NCBI GenBank assembly: GCA_934149075.1
Contig: CAKPDR010000001.1
Span: 124,001 to 188,000, forward strand
Reading direction: 5' to 3'
Length of the DNA: 64,000 bases
Source of the DNA: an uncultured Clostridia bacterium
Lineage (GTDB): Bacteria > Bacillota > Clostridia > TANB77 > CAG-508
Under the pieces are notes generated by a model. The model worked only from the letters and a program-made list of their open reading frames with translations, made no database searches and was not told the DNA's origin. Position numbers and translations under genes: made by a program. Shown piece after piece: positions 17,284-26,289 of the stretch (positions within the stretch are counted from its first letter, which is position 1; the number at the start of each line of letters is the position of its first letter).

Positions 17284-18315
17284 CTATCTTCTCTTTCTTG
17301 AATTTAATAAAATAGTTTTTAATTTTCCTAAATCTTGTAATGTCTTTTCAGTTCCTTTTACAACACAATCTAATGGCTCTTCTGCAATGTACACAGGCAT
17401 ACCTGTTTCTGCACTTATTAACTTGTCCAAATTTTTTATTAATGCTCCTCCACCTGACAACATAATTCCTTTTTCCATTATATCAGATGCTAACTCTGGT
17501 GGTGTTTTTTCTAATGTAATTTTAACCACTTCTACAATTTTATCAATAGATTCTTGCATTGCCTTTTCTACTTGGTCAGATGTGATTATATCTGTTCTTG
17601 GTAATCCATCATTCAAATCTCTACCCTTTATCTCCATTGACATTTGCGTCATTAATGGCATTGCGCAACCTATTTCTTTTTTTATATTTTCAGCTGTTGA
17701 TTCTCCAATTGCTAAATTAAGCTCTTTTTTTACATAATTTACTATATCTTCATCAAGTTCATCTCCAGCAATTCTTATAGAATTGCTTATTACAATACCT
17801 CCTAAAGATATTACCGCAACCTCTGTAGTTCCACCACCAATATCAACTATAATATTTCCACTTGGCTCTTCTATTTCTATATCGGCCCCAACTGCCGCTG
17901 ACATAGGTTCTTCAATTAAATATACTTCTCTCGCACCAGCACGCATTATGGCTTCTTCAACAGCTCTTTCTTCAACTTCTGTTATACCTGATGGCACTCC
18001 AACTAAAACTCTAGGTCTAATTGCGTTGTACCTTTTACACACTCTTTCCAATAAATTTTTTAATAATAATTTTGTTGCTGTAAAATCTGCTATTACTCCA
18101 TCTTTTAAAGGTTTTATGGCATTTATCTCTTTAGGTGTTCTTCCAACCATTTCTTTTGCTTCAAAACCTGTTGCTATTATATTTCCGTTTTTTGTATCTA
18201 CTGATATTACAGATGGCTCCCTCAATACTATTCCTTTTCCTTTTATTGTTACTAATATATTTGCTGTTCCTAAATCTATTCCAATATCTTTAGATTTGAA
18301 TGACAAAAAGTTCAT
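17284..18315 (-). CDS. mreB: Rod shape-determining actin homologue MreB
   Basis: 343 residues from ATG 18315, chosen for GAAAGGAAAG upstream; the in-frame ATG at 18345 overlaps radC. Actin-fold ATPase forming membrane-bound filaments that steer wall synthesis. Phosphate loops are IGIDLGTANILV and IVDIGGGTTEVAVISLGG, and the adenosine motif is MLSGGGALIKNLD. First of the mreBCD-pbp2-minC run. Confidence 0.97.
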   Translation of the reverse strand: MNFLSFKSKDIGIDLGTANILVTIKGKGIVLREPSVISVDTKNGNIIATGFEAKEMVGRTPKEINAIKPLKDGVIADFTATKLLLKNLLERVCKRYNAIRPRVLVGVPSGITEVEERAVEEAIMRAGAREVYLIEEPMSAAVGADIEIEEPSGNIIVDIGGGTTEVAVISLGGIVISNSIRIAGDELDEDIVNYVKKELNLAIGESTAENIKKEIGCAMPLMTQMSMEIKGRDLNDGLPRTDIITSDQVEKAMQESIDKIVEVVKITLEKTPPELASDIMEKGIMLSGGGALIKNLDKLISAETGMPVYIAEEPLDCVVKGTEKTLQDLGKLKTILLNSRKRR

Positions 18316-18341
18316 TATACTTCTTTCCTTTCGTTTTAAAA

Positions 18342-19046
18342 TCATCTCTTCAATTTATTATTTCTTTCAGAAAAGATGCTAACATAGTTTGTATTTCCAA
18401 TTACAATATGGTCTAATAGTTGTATCCCTAGTATTTTTGATGCTTGTTCAACATTTTGTGTAAATTCGATATCTTGCATACTTGGTGTTGGATCTCCTGC
18501 AGGATGATTATGTATTAAAATTATTTTTGCTGCTTCTATTTTTACTGCTTCGTTTAATACAGATTTTATTGTTGTTGCTACAAAATTTCCTCCACCTTTC
18601 GCAATATCTTTTATTCTGATTAATTTATTTCTATTGTTTAACAATGCAACTTTTAGTATCTCTTGTTTTTCAAATCTCATTTTTTCCATTAGTGCTATAG
18701 CAATATCTCGAGGTTGTGTTATTATTTTTTCTTTATAATTTTCCACAGTATTAATTCTTGTTGCTAATTCACTTACTGCTTTCAATTGTATTGCTTTTAC
18801 TTTTCCTATACCTTTTATTTTCATGAATTCTTCTACTGTTAAATCCATTAAAAATTTCAAATTATTTTCTTTTGCAGTATTTAGTTTTAAAATTTGTTGA
18901 GCTAATCCTACTGCAGTTTCTTCTTTCGTACCTGTTTTTATTATTATTGCTAGTAATTCTGCATTTGTTAAAGATTTTGCACCATATTGTTCTAACTTTT
19001 CATATGGTCTTTCTGTTTCTGGTAATTCTTTCATTTTTATTGGCAT
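18342..19046 (-). CDS. radC: RadC-family JAB/MPN domain protein
   Basis: 234 residues. N-terminal helix-hairpin-helix region (IKGIGKVKAIQLKAVSEL) and C-terminal JAMM metal site with HNHPAGDPTPSMQD. The historical link to DNA repair is disputed; the exact function is unknown. It is placed directly before mreB as in many Bacillota. Its stop at 18342 is 27 bp before the chosen mreB start. Confidence 0.93.
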   Translation of the reverse strand: MPIKMKELPETERPYEKLEQYGAKSLTNAELLAIIIKTGTKEETAVGLAQQILKLNTAKENNLKFLMDLTVEEFMKIKGIGKVKAIQLKAVSELATRINTVENYKEKIITQPRDIAIALMEKMRFEKQEILKVALLNNRNKLIRIKDIAKGGGNFVATTIKSVLNEAVKIEAAKIILIHNHPAGDPTPSMQDIEFTQNVEQASKILGIQLLDHIVIGNTNYVSIFSERNNKLKR

Positions 19047-19224
19047 ATATCCATTTCCTTTCTTTTTTATTTTTTTACTAGAAAGGTCCCCTATACCACT
19101 TTATTATTATATATTGAATTTGTATTTTTTTCAAGTATTATATGCCTTTTTTACCAAAAATTGTTCCTTTAAATATAATATTAATAGTAGTATAATATAG
19201 TTAAAGGATTCACGGAGGTTTTAA

Positions 19225-19812
19225 ATGAAATTTGAGAAAATAACAGATAGTAAAATAAAAATAATTGTTTCAATGCAAGATATGGGATTAAATAATATCT
19301 CTACTGAAAATATTTTTTCTAATTCTACATCTTCACAAAAACTATTGCAAAGCATACTAAATAGAGCAAAAAAAGAAATTGGTTTTGAAACAGGTGATTC
19401 AAGACTTTTAGTTGAAGCAATAATGTCCTCAGGTGTAGAATATATATTTACAATAACAAAACTTGATGACAATCAATTATATTTAGAAAAAAACAATAAT
19501 TTATTTATTTTTAAATTTATTTATTTTGAAGATTTTTTAGCACTATGTACTTTTTTAAAAAATTTTTCTTTTTTATGTTTAAAAGATATCTCAAAGAATT
19601 TTTCTTTAATTTATTATAATAATACATATTATCTAAAATTTCTAAAAACAAAAGAATATTCTATTGTTATAGATTATATAAAAAATTTTTTTGATGAATT
19701 TGGAGAAGATGTCTCTAATTCAACTAATATTGATGGATTTTTAAATGAATATGGAAAAGTAATTTTTCCCAAAGATGCTATTTCTAGATGTTTATATTCA
19801 TTCAAAAAATAA
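19225..19812 (+). CDS. mecA: MecA-like adaptor protein
   Basis: 195 residues. The N-terminus (MKFEKITDSKIKIIVSMQDM) and the GFETGDSRLLVEAI block match the N-terminal domain of MecA, the adaptor that delivers substrates such as ComK to ClpC-ClpP; the C-terminal Phe/Tyr-rich half corresponds to the ClpC-binding domain, although diverged and slightly short. ACGGAGG lies upstream of the ATG. Monocistronic and divergent from radC. MecA influences competence, motility and sporulation in Bacillus; substrates here are unknown. Confidence 0.8.
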   Translation: MKFEKITDSKIKIIVSMQDMGLNNISTENIFSNSTSSQKLLQSILNRAKKEIGFETGDSRLLVEAIMSSGVEYIFTITKLDDNQLYLEKNNNLFIFKFIYFEDFLALCTFLKNFSFLCLKDISKNFSLIYYNNTYYLKFLKTKEYSIVIDYIKNFFDEFGEDVSNSTNIDGFLNEYGKVIFPKDAISRCLYSFKK

Positions 19813-19840
19813 CGGAGTTTTTAAAAGCTCCGTTATTTTT
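19811..19840. terminator. Bidirectional terminator between mecA and the M23 peptidase gene
   Basis: Stem AACGGAG / CTCCGTT (19811-19817 and 19828-19834) with flanking A and T tracts, placed between two convergent genes. Confidence 0.85.
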
Positions 19841-20840
19841 AATATAAATAATTTTGTGGATTATATGCAACTCCATTTACTCTAATTTCTAAATGTAAAT
19901 GTGGTCCTGTACTATTTCCTGTGTTACCAACAGCCGCAATAACATCACCTTGATTTACTTTTTGTCCAGCTGTAACATATAATTTACTACAATGTCCATA
20001 ATATGTTTCAACTTCATCACTATGTGATATTACTACCATATATCCATAAGACCCCTTATAGCCTGAAAATGTTACTGTTCCCGCTGCCGCAGCCTTTATT
20101 GGGGTTCCTATAGAGGCTCCTATATCTAATCCAGTATGATTACTAACTCTTATACTGCTTTTAGCACCAAATCTAGAAGTAATGATTCCAGAAATTGGTT
20201 TTATCAAATTCAATGTTAATGGCACTTTCTGATATGAGATATTTAGTGATGTATTTACTTTTCCTGTTACCACTTTTTTAGGAGCTGGTTGTTCTATAAT
20301 AACTTTTTGTTGATACAATGCCGCTACTGTTGTATCAACCTCAGCAAAATTTTTAAGTTCAGTATCATACATTTCCAATATTGATATTTGGTCAATATTA
20401 TTACTTTCTTTTTCTCTTAATTTATTAACAATTTCTTCAGCTTGTGAAAATTCACTAACATATGCCTTTTCTTCTTCACCTTCGATTATTGCATAATATT
20501 TATAATATACAACTCCAGACTGTTTTATTTTTTCAAAAATCTCGTCATCATTTGTAACTATATTTCTTTTTAATAAACACATTTTATATTCTGGTAAATT
20601 ATCTACTTGAACAAATGCTATATTACTATTATTTTCTTCTCCTTTTTCCATATATTTATTTATTCTTGTTTGTAATTTACTTTTATCTTTACTATAACCT
20701 ACGGCTTCACCATTTATAGTTACACTATATATTGGTTTAAAAAGTAATGCAACCGCACATATGATTAAAAATATAGAGACTGCTATAAGTATTGTAAGCT
20801 TCATTGATTTTCTAGCAAATATTAATATTTTTTTAATCAT
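19839..20840 (-). CDS. Membrane-anchored M23-family peptidoglycan endopeptidase
   Basis: 333 residues. N-terminal membrane helix (about 13-35), a ~170-residue extracytoplasmic region, and a C-terminal LytM/M23 domain with ligands His and Asp in NHTGLDIGA, the core GYMVVISHSDEVETYYGHCSKL and HLH in STGPHLHLEIRVNG. All zinc ligands are present, so it should be active. It resembles the SpoIIQ/DacA-type sporulation M23 proteins and general cell-wall hydrolases equally; context (coat genes nearby) is suggestive only. Confidence 0.88.
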   Translation of the reverse strand: MIKKILIFARKSMKLTILIAVSIFLIICAVALLFKPIYSVTINGEAVGYSKDKSKLQTRINKYMEKGEENNSNIAFVQVDNLPEYKMCLLKRNIVTNDDEIFEKIKQSGVVYYKYYAIIEGEEEKAYVSEFSQAEEIVNKLREKESNNIDQISILEMYDTELKNFAEVDTTVAALYQQKVIIEQPAPKKVVTGKVNTSLNISYQKVPLTLNLIKPISGIITSRFGAKSSIRVSNHTGLDIGASIGTPIKAAAAGTVTFSGYKGSYGYMVVISHSDEVETYYGHCSKLYVTAGQKVNQGDVIAAVGNTGNSTGPHLHLEIRVNGVAYNPQNYLY

Positions 20841-20995
20841 TACATTCTCCCTTATACATATTTTTTTTAATTTTATAATATTTCTATATTTTTTTGCAAT
20901 TTTACTTAATTAGCTTTTTTACTTTATTTTCTCTATTTTTCTCTTATTTTCTTTTTATAGCTCATAATTATTTAAAAAGACAAAAAAGAAAACAA

Positions 20996-21063
20996 GTATA
21001 AAATTTGCGTCTTTTATAGTTTATAATAATAACTATATTTTTATTAAACCACAAATTTTATAC
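20996..21063. repeat. 12-bp inverted repeat with long spacer
   Basis: GTATAAAATTTG (20996-21007) and CAAATTTTATAC (21052-21063) are perfect inverse copies separated by 44 bases in the spacer upstream of the M23 gene and downstream of the CotF-like pair. Possibly a weak terminator for the coat genes or an operator. Nothing else is evident in the 20841-21102 spacer. Confidence 0.35.
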
Positions 21064-21102
21064 CTGTCCCATTTTTTAACTATCTATATATTTTTTTGAT
21101 AA

Positions 21103-21351
21103 TTATCCTTGTTGTAATTCAGTTTTTACTGTTTCAACTTCAGTTGTTGTAGCTTTTTGCGCAGGTTTATAATATCCCTTAGCATTTGCCACTTTAAATA
21201 ATTCGTATTGAAAACTTTCATCACTATTTCTTATTTGTTGAAATGTTTGCCTTAATTGCATATTTTCTGATTCAGAAATTGCTGTTTGGTAAGCTGTTAA
21301 ATCTGATTTTACATTACCTAAAATGTCATTAACCATTGTTTTCTCATCCAT
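21103..21351 (-). CDS. CotF-like spore coat protein
   Basis: 82 residues, all helical. The pattern MVNDILGNVKSDLTAYQTAI...LRQTFQQIRNSDESFQYELFKVANAKGYYKPA, ending in a KGYY-P motif, is the CotF family (Pfam coat F) found in inner spore coats and related ferritin-like helical proteins. AGGAAG lies upstream. It forms a probable operon with the next small gene and a Spo0A-like regulator. Confidence 0.85.
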   Translation of the reverse strand: MDEKTMVNDILGNVKSDLTAYQTAISESENMQLRQTFQQIRNSDESFQYELFKVANAKGYYKPAQKATTTEVETVKTELQQG

Positions 21352-21387
21352 TTTTTAATCTTCCTTTCTTTTATAGAATACAACTTA

Positions 21388-21576
21388 TTAGTTATTTAAA
21401 AAACTCATTAATTTTTGTTTCGTATTTAAAGCATCTTGTGCTGATTTTGTAAACATTTGCCTTATTTGAGCATCTTGCACCTGGCTTGAATATGTGTTTA
21501 GTTTTTGATAAGCAGTTTCATGTGCCCCAATTAAATGTCTTAAATGTTGTAATTCTACTTGTGTTAAATCTGCCAT
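21388..21576 (-). CDS. Small CotF-like helical protein, spore-associated
   Basis: 62 residues from ATG 21576 (AAAGGGTGA upstream). The helix pair QVELQHLRHLIGAHETAYQKL...QIRQMFTKSAQDALNTKQKLMSFL resembles the N-terminal part of CotF-type proteins and small Clostridia spore proteins. It lies 36 bp upstream of the 82-residue CotF gene. Confidence 0.75.
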   Translation of the reverse strand: MADLTQVELQHLRHLIGAHETAYQKLNTYSSQVQDAQIRQMFTKSAQDALNTKQKLMSFLNN

Positions 21577-21658
21577 AAAAATCACCCTTTCTAACAATTT
21601 TATAATGATATTATGTACAGAATAACCTCTTTTATACAATTGAAAGATTAAATATTTT

Positions 21659-22450
21659 CTAAATCATTTTCTTAACCTTATCTCTATAATAATATAAAAA
21701 TTCCATTGTTGTTGGTATACCTGTTTCGTAATTTACTCTAGCCGTATAATATTTTGTCAAATCTTCTATTGCTGATGTTCTCCATGCATGATAAATTGCA
21801 TTTTGTATTCCATTTGTAACTGTTGTTGCGGACTTTTTATGAATTGTTGTTAAATATTTAATAACATTCAAATCACTATCTTCGTTTTGAATCAAATATA
21901 AAATTGCATCATGAATATATTTTCTTCCCTTAAGATTAGAAGTAATACCAATTAATTCTAATTCATGATTAATACAATCAGAAATCTTTTCTTCACTCTC
22001 TTTTATAATATCTTCTACTGAGCCACCTTTAGCAACTTCAACTGGAATTTGTCTTAAATTTATAAAATGGTTTAATACTAAATTACTTGAATAATTTGGA
22101 TGGTCTTTATAAAGTATTAAATCAACTCCATTTCTATGTAATATTTCATAAGTTCTTTTTGAATTTACATGTGTTGTCACTATAACTATTGGCTCATATT
22201 TTAGCCTAAGCTTTTTCAAATTTGATAAGAATTCTAATGAGTCTGTGTTTCCAGTTGTACTATTGTTTAGTTCTAAATCTAATACAATTCCTTCTGGACT
22301 TTTTGTTTGTACGTATTTTAGACCAGTTATATCCGAATCTGTTACTGCAACTATTTCGATATCATTTCTACTCTTTGCGCAATCAATAAATTTATTACAA
22401 TCATTAATGTCATCTTCTATGATTAAAATTTTCATGGGTTTATCATCCAT
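21659..22450 (-). CDS. Spo0A-like response regulator with degenerate DNA-contact helix
   Basis: About 263 residues. The N-terminal receiver has IIEDDIND (acidic pocket), LDLELNN (phosphorylatable Asp at ~58), VTTH and LYKD. The C-terminal half matches Spo0A's effector domain in order and length: ITSNLKGRKYIHDAILYLI, then a helix at the position of Spo0A's recognition helix (KSATTVTNGIQNAIYHAW), ending ETGIPTTMEFLYYYRDKVK, like GKPTNSEFIAMIADKLR. The Arg residues that read the 0A box in Spo0A (SRVERAIRH) are absent. It is likely a paralogue with altered or lost DNA specificity; the true Spo0A is probably elsewhere. AAAGGG precedes the start (the alternative GTG at 22459 is too close to it). 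Adjacent to two CotF-like genes. Confidence 0.8.
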   Translation of the reverse strand: MDDKPMKILIIEDDINDCNKFIDCAKSRNDIEIVAVTDSDITGLKYVQTKSPEGIVLDLELNNSTTGNTDSLEFLSNLKKLRLKYEPIVIVTTHVNSKRTYEILHRNGVDLILYKDHPNYSSNLVLNHFINLRQIPVEVAKGGSVEDIIKESEEKISDCINHELELIGITSNLKGRKYIHDAILYLIQNEDSDLNVIKYLTTIHKKSATTVTNGIQNAIYHAWRTSAIEDLTKYYTARVNYETGIPTTMEFLYYYRDKVKKMI

Positions 22451-22584
22451 ATTAATCACATCCCTTTCTTATCTAATATTGACATTAATAATACCATAAT
22501 TTCCTAAAAAATACTATATTTAACAACAGGAATTTTCTATACGCAATTTGCTAAAGTCATGTATTTATACATTCCTAGGAAATA

Positions 22585-24903
22585 TTATAAAACTTCTAAA
22601 TTTGCAAATTTTGCCATTAAACGTTTATGTCCAACTTTATCAAAATTTATATCAACCTTTAAGTCTTCACCTTCTGGCTCAACATAATTAATTGTACCCT
22701 CTCCAAACTTCTTATGATATACTCTTACTCCTGATTGATATGCTGAAAAATCAATATTATTATTTGATTTTTTACCAATATTATTTAAGAAACTTTCTGC
22801 AGTTCTAAATGCAAATCCTGTTATTCCGTTATTCTTTTGAACACTGGTAGCTGATGTAGCATATTGTGGTTCTACATTTTTATAAGTTTTAATATTTCCA
22901 TTATTTTTGCTTCCATAACTCCACGTATATCCACTGTCTCCAAATATATTTTCTTTCTTAGGCACACTAGTAACTGCATCTTCATATCCATCAAGTAATT
23001 CTTTTGGAATTTCTTGTAAAAATCTTGATGGCGGATTATGTGTTGTAGAGCCAAAAGTTGTACGTTGCTTACTATTGGTTAAAAATAAATTTTCCTTTGC
23101 TCTTGTTACTCCTACATAACATAAACGCCTTTCTTCTTCCAATTCCTTTTGTTCCCCAATTGATTTGTAACCTGGAAATATTCCTTCTTCCATACCAACT
23201 AAAAATACAACTGGAAATTCAAGACCCTTAGCACTATGTAAAGTCATTAATGTAACAGACTCTTCTGCTTCTTCCATATTGTCCAAATCACTTGATAATG
23301 TGATTCCTTCTAAAAAGTCACTTAACCCATTATCTGCTGACTCTTCTTCAAATTCAACTGCAACATTTAAAAATTCTTCTAAGTTTGCAATTCTATTTTC
23401 AGCTTCAATTGTATTTTCATTTTCAAGTGCTCTTGTATAGCCTGTATCTTTTAACATTTTTTTAACTAATTCTGAAATAGTAAGTTCATCTTTTTTAGCA
23501 ATAATTGACTCCATGCAATCTATAAATTCCCTAGAGTTTAGATATACTCTATTTAAACCATAAATTTCTGCATTTTTTATTACTTGATACATTGATATAT
23601 TATTTTCTTCAGATATTTGAGCAATTTTATCTAAACTTGTTTTACCAATTCCTCTTTTAGGTTCATTAATTACCCTATTCAAACTCAAATTATCAGCAGG
23701 ATTTTGTACTAATCTTAAATATGAAATAATATCTTTTATTTCTTTTCTTTCATAGAATTTTAAACCTCCAACAATTTTATATGGAATATCTTCTCTTCTT
23801 AATATTTCCTCTATAGCTCTTGACTGCGTATTCATTCTATATAATACAGCAAAATCTGAATATTTATATTTTTCTTCCCTTATTAGATGTTCTATTTGTT
23901 CAGCAATATATTTACCTTCATCATATTCATTATCAGCAGAAAATACTTTTGGTAAATTTCCCACATCATTTTCTGTCCAAAGCTTTTTATCATATTTAAC
24001 TTCATTATTTTTAATAACAGCATTTGCAACTTTTAAAATATTACCAGTACATCTATAATTTTGTTCCAATTTAATTATCTTAGTGCCAGGAAAATCTTTT
24101 TCAAAATTCAAAATATTTGAAATGTCAGCACCTCTAAAGCTATATATACCCTGATCATTATCACCTACCGCTGTAATATTTCCATGTTTTGAAGCTAACA
24201 TTGTTACTAATGTAAATTGAGATTTATTAGTATCCTGATACTCATCAACTAAAACATATTCAAACTTATTTGAATAATATTGCAAAACATCTGGATTTTC
24301 TATAAGAATTTTTATTGTATAATTAATAATATCATCAAAATCAATGGCATTATTTTCCTTTAATCTTTTTTGATATCTCTCATATACTTCTGCAATTTTC
24401 TCTTTTCTAAAATCTCCATGTGCCTTAACAGCATAAGTATCTGGTTCTAGCATTTCATTTTTAGCATTACTAATTTCTGACATCACAGATCTATCAGTAA
24501 ATATTTTATCATCTAATTGTAAATCTTTTAATATTTGTTTAATCATAGTCTTTTGATCTGATGAATCAAAAATAATAAATGAGGAATCAAAACCAACTCT
24601 ATCAATAAACTTTCTTAGAATTCGTACACATATTGAGTGAAAAGTTCCAACCCACATATCTTTAGCAGCATCACCAACCAGCAATTCAATTCTTTCTTTC
24701 ATTTCTTTTGCAGCTTTATTTGTAAAAGTGATTGCCAAAATATTCCATGGCAAAATATTTTTTTCACCCATTAAATATGCAATTTTATGTGTAAGAACTT
24801 TTGTCTTTCCACTACCAGCACCAGCAATAACCAAGCATGGTCCTTCTGTATTTACAACTGCTTCATATTGTTTATCATTTAATCCTTTTAATATTTCTTC
24901 CAT
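22585..24903 (-). CDS. pcrA: ATP-dependent DNA helicase PcrA/UvrD (SF1)
   Basis: 772 residues from ATG 24903; longer readings into the REP element are excluded because AAAGGAGG lies 9 bases upstream of this ATG. 3'-5' helicase in repair and conflict resolution. Motifs: Walker A AGAGSGKT, ITFTNKAAKEM, motif II VDEYQDTNKSQF, motif III DNDQGIYSFRGAD, QNYR, LMTLHSAKGLEF and YVGVTRAKENL. The C-terminal Tudor-like end (VRVYHKKFGEGTI...KVDINF) is typical of Bacillota PcrA. REP array E sits immediately upstream of the ribosome site. Confidence 0.97.
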   Translation of the reverse strand: MEEILKGLNDKQYEAVVNTEGPCLVIAGAGSGKTKVLTHKIAYLMGEKNILPWNILAITFTNKAAKEMKERIELLVGDAAKDMWVGTFHSICVRILRKFIDRVGFDSSFIIFDSSDQKTMIKQILKDLQLDDKIFTDRSVMSEISNAKNEMLEPDTYAVKAHGDFRKEKIAEVYERYQKRLKENNAIDFDDIINYTIKILIENPDVLQYYSNKFEYVLVDEYQDTNKSQFTLVTMLASKHGNITAVGDNDQGIYSFRGADISNILNFEKDFPGTKIIKLEQNYRCTGNILKVANAVIKNNEVKYDKKLWTENDVGNLPKVFSADNEYDEGKYIAEQIEHLIREEKYKYSDFAVLYRMNTQSRAIEEILRREDIPYKIVGGLKFYERKEIKDIISYLRLVQNPADNLSLNRVINEPKRGIGKTSLDKIAQISEENNISMYQVIKNAEIYGLNRVYLNSREFIDCMESIIAKKDELTISELVKKMLKDTGYTRALENENTIEAENRIANLEEFLNVAVEFEEESADNGLSDFLEGITLSSDLDNMEEAEESVTLMTLHSAKGLEFPVVFLVGMEEGIFPGYKSIGEQKELEEERRLCYVGVTRAKENLFLTNSKQRTTFGSTTHNPPSRFLQEIPKELLDGYEDAVTSVPKKENIFGDSGYTWSYGSKNNGNIKTYKNVEPQYATSATSVQKNNGITGFAFRTAESFLNNIGKKSNNNIDFSAYQSGVRVYHKKFGEGTINYVEPEGEDLKVDINFDKVGHKRLMAKFANLEVL

Positions 24904-24912
24904 TATTTCCTC

Positions 24913-24968
24913 CTTTACCAGTAGGGACACCCATTAATGGTAAAATTTTTTACCACAGGGGACACCTT
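24913..24968 (+). repeat. REP array E (2 units) fused to the pcrA ribosome site
   Basis: One full unit (TTTACCAGTAGGGACACCC...AATGGTAAAAT) and one half unit (TTTTTACCACAGGGGACACC). Its left end merges with the pcrA Shine-Dalgarno sequence read on the minus strand (ACTGGTAAAGGAGG). Confidence 0.85.
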
Positions 24969-25112
24969 TTGATATTTTATATTATAAATTTTATTTCAAA
25001 AATCTGTTTGTATTTTACTATATATTTTCATTTTTTACAATAGAATATTTCATTTTTCTGTAAAAAATTGCATAATAATTGCTTATTTAAAGTTAATACA
25101 ATAGTACTATAA

Positions 25113-25146
25113 TAAAAAACTCCTTACCAATTGTAAAGAGTTTTTT
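25113..25146 (-). terminator. Terminator of prfA
   Basis: AAAAACTCCTTAC / GTAAAGAGTTTTT imperfect stem of ~12 bp around a 5-base loop, just beyond the prfA stop at 25157 on the minus strand. Confidence 0.75.
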
Positions 25147-25156
25147 ATTTAATTTT

Positions 25157-26218
25157 TTATTCTTCTTCACCTTTTAATCTTTCAGCTCTGTCTGCTGCAA
25201 TTAAATTATCGATCATATCATCCAAATCTCCATTTAAGAAATTTTCCATTTGGAATATGCTCATTCCAATTCTGTGATCTGTTATACGACCTTGTGGATA
25301 ATTGTATGTACGTATTTTTTCACTTCTATCTCCACTACCAACTTGTGTTTTTCTTGCATTTGCAATCTCTGAATCTTGTTTTTCTTTTTCGATATTATAT
25401 AATCTTGAACGAAGCATCTTCATTGCATATTCTCTATTTTGTAATTGTGATCGTTCTGTCTGACATTCTACAACTATTCCAGATGGTTCATGTATAAGTC
25501 TTACTGCTGATGATGTTTTATTAATATGTTGTCCTCCAGCACCTGAAGCTCTAAATACTTCCATTTTTATGTCTGCTGGATTAATTTCAATTTCAACATC
25601 TTCAACAACCGGTAATACCGCAACTGTTGCAGTAGATGTATGTATTCTACCACTGCTTTCTGTATCTGGAACTCTTTGAACTCTATGTACTCCACTTTCA
25701 AATTTAAGTCTACTATATGCTCCCTTTCCTGTAACCATAAATGATATTTCTTTATATCCACCAAGTTCTGTAGCATTTTCATTTAATATATCAATCTTCC
25801 AATGTTTTCTTTCTGCATACATTGTATACATTCTAAATAGTGTTCCAGCAAATAGCGCTGCCTCTTCTCCTCCTGCACCGCCACGTATTTCGCAAATGAT
25901 ATTTTTATCATCATTTGGATCTTTTGGGATTAATAATAATTTAAGTTCTTCTTCAATATGTGGAAGATTTTCTTTTGCCTCATAATAATCAGCTTCAGCT
26001 AATTCTTTTAGTTCTTTGTCTTCCATCATTTCTTTAGCTTCTTCCATTCTTTGTTTTTCTTTTTTATATTCTCTATATTTTTGTACTACTTCTTCTATTG
26101 AACTATGTTCTTTTATTAATTTTTGCCATTCAGTTTGGTTTGCAATTACTTCTGGGTCACTTATTAATTTTGTCAATTCTTCATATCTTGCTTCTACTGC
26201 TTCCAATTTATCAAACAT
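25157..26218 (-). CDS. prfA: Peptide chain release factor 1
   Basis: 353 residues. Recognises UAA/UAG. The tripeptide anticodon equivalent is PDT in [10 protein letters not shown] (PAT in E. coli), and the catalytic GGQ is in [25 protein letters not shown] lies upstream of the start. All domains are intact. Monocistronic between pcrA and the yhaNO pair. Confidence 0.97.
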   Translation of the reverse strand: MFDKLEAVEARYEELTKLISDPEVIANQTEWQKLIKEHSSIEEVVQKYREYKKEKQRMEEAKEMMEDKELKELAEADYYEAKENLPHIEEELKLLLIPKDPNDDKNIICEIRGGAGGEEAALFAGTLFRMYTMYAERKHWKIDILNENATELGGYKEISFMVTGKGAYSRLKFESGVHRVQRVPDTESSGRIHTSTATVAVLPVVEDVEIEINPADIKMEVFRASGAGGQHINKTSSAVRLIHEPSGIVVECQTERSQLQNREYAMKMLRSRLYNIEKEKQDSEIANARKTQVGSGDRSEKIRTYNYPQGRITDHRIGMSIFQMENFLNGDLDDMIDNLIAADRAERLKGEEE

Positions 26219-26289
26219 AAATATTCTCCTTTTTCCTTAAATTCGTTTTATATTGTACCATATATTGCCACATTTTTCAAGTAGTATAT

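Noticed and set aside
17783..18382. Plus-strand open frame opposite mreB (199 codons)
   Set aside because: Antisense shadow of mreB, a common effect of its codon usage.
22872..23054. 60-codon minus-strand frame within pcrA
   Set aside because: Lies inside pcrA in another frame, on the same strand; no ribosome site.
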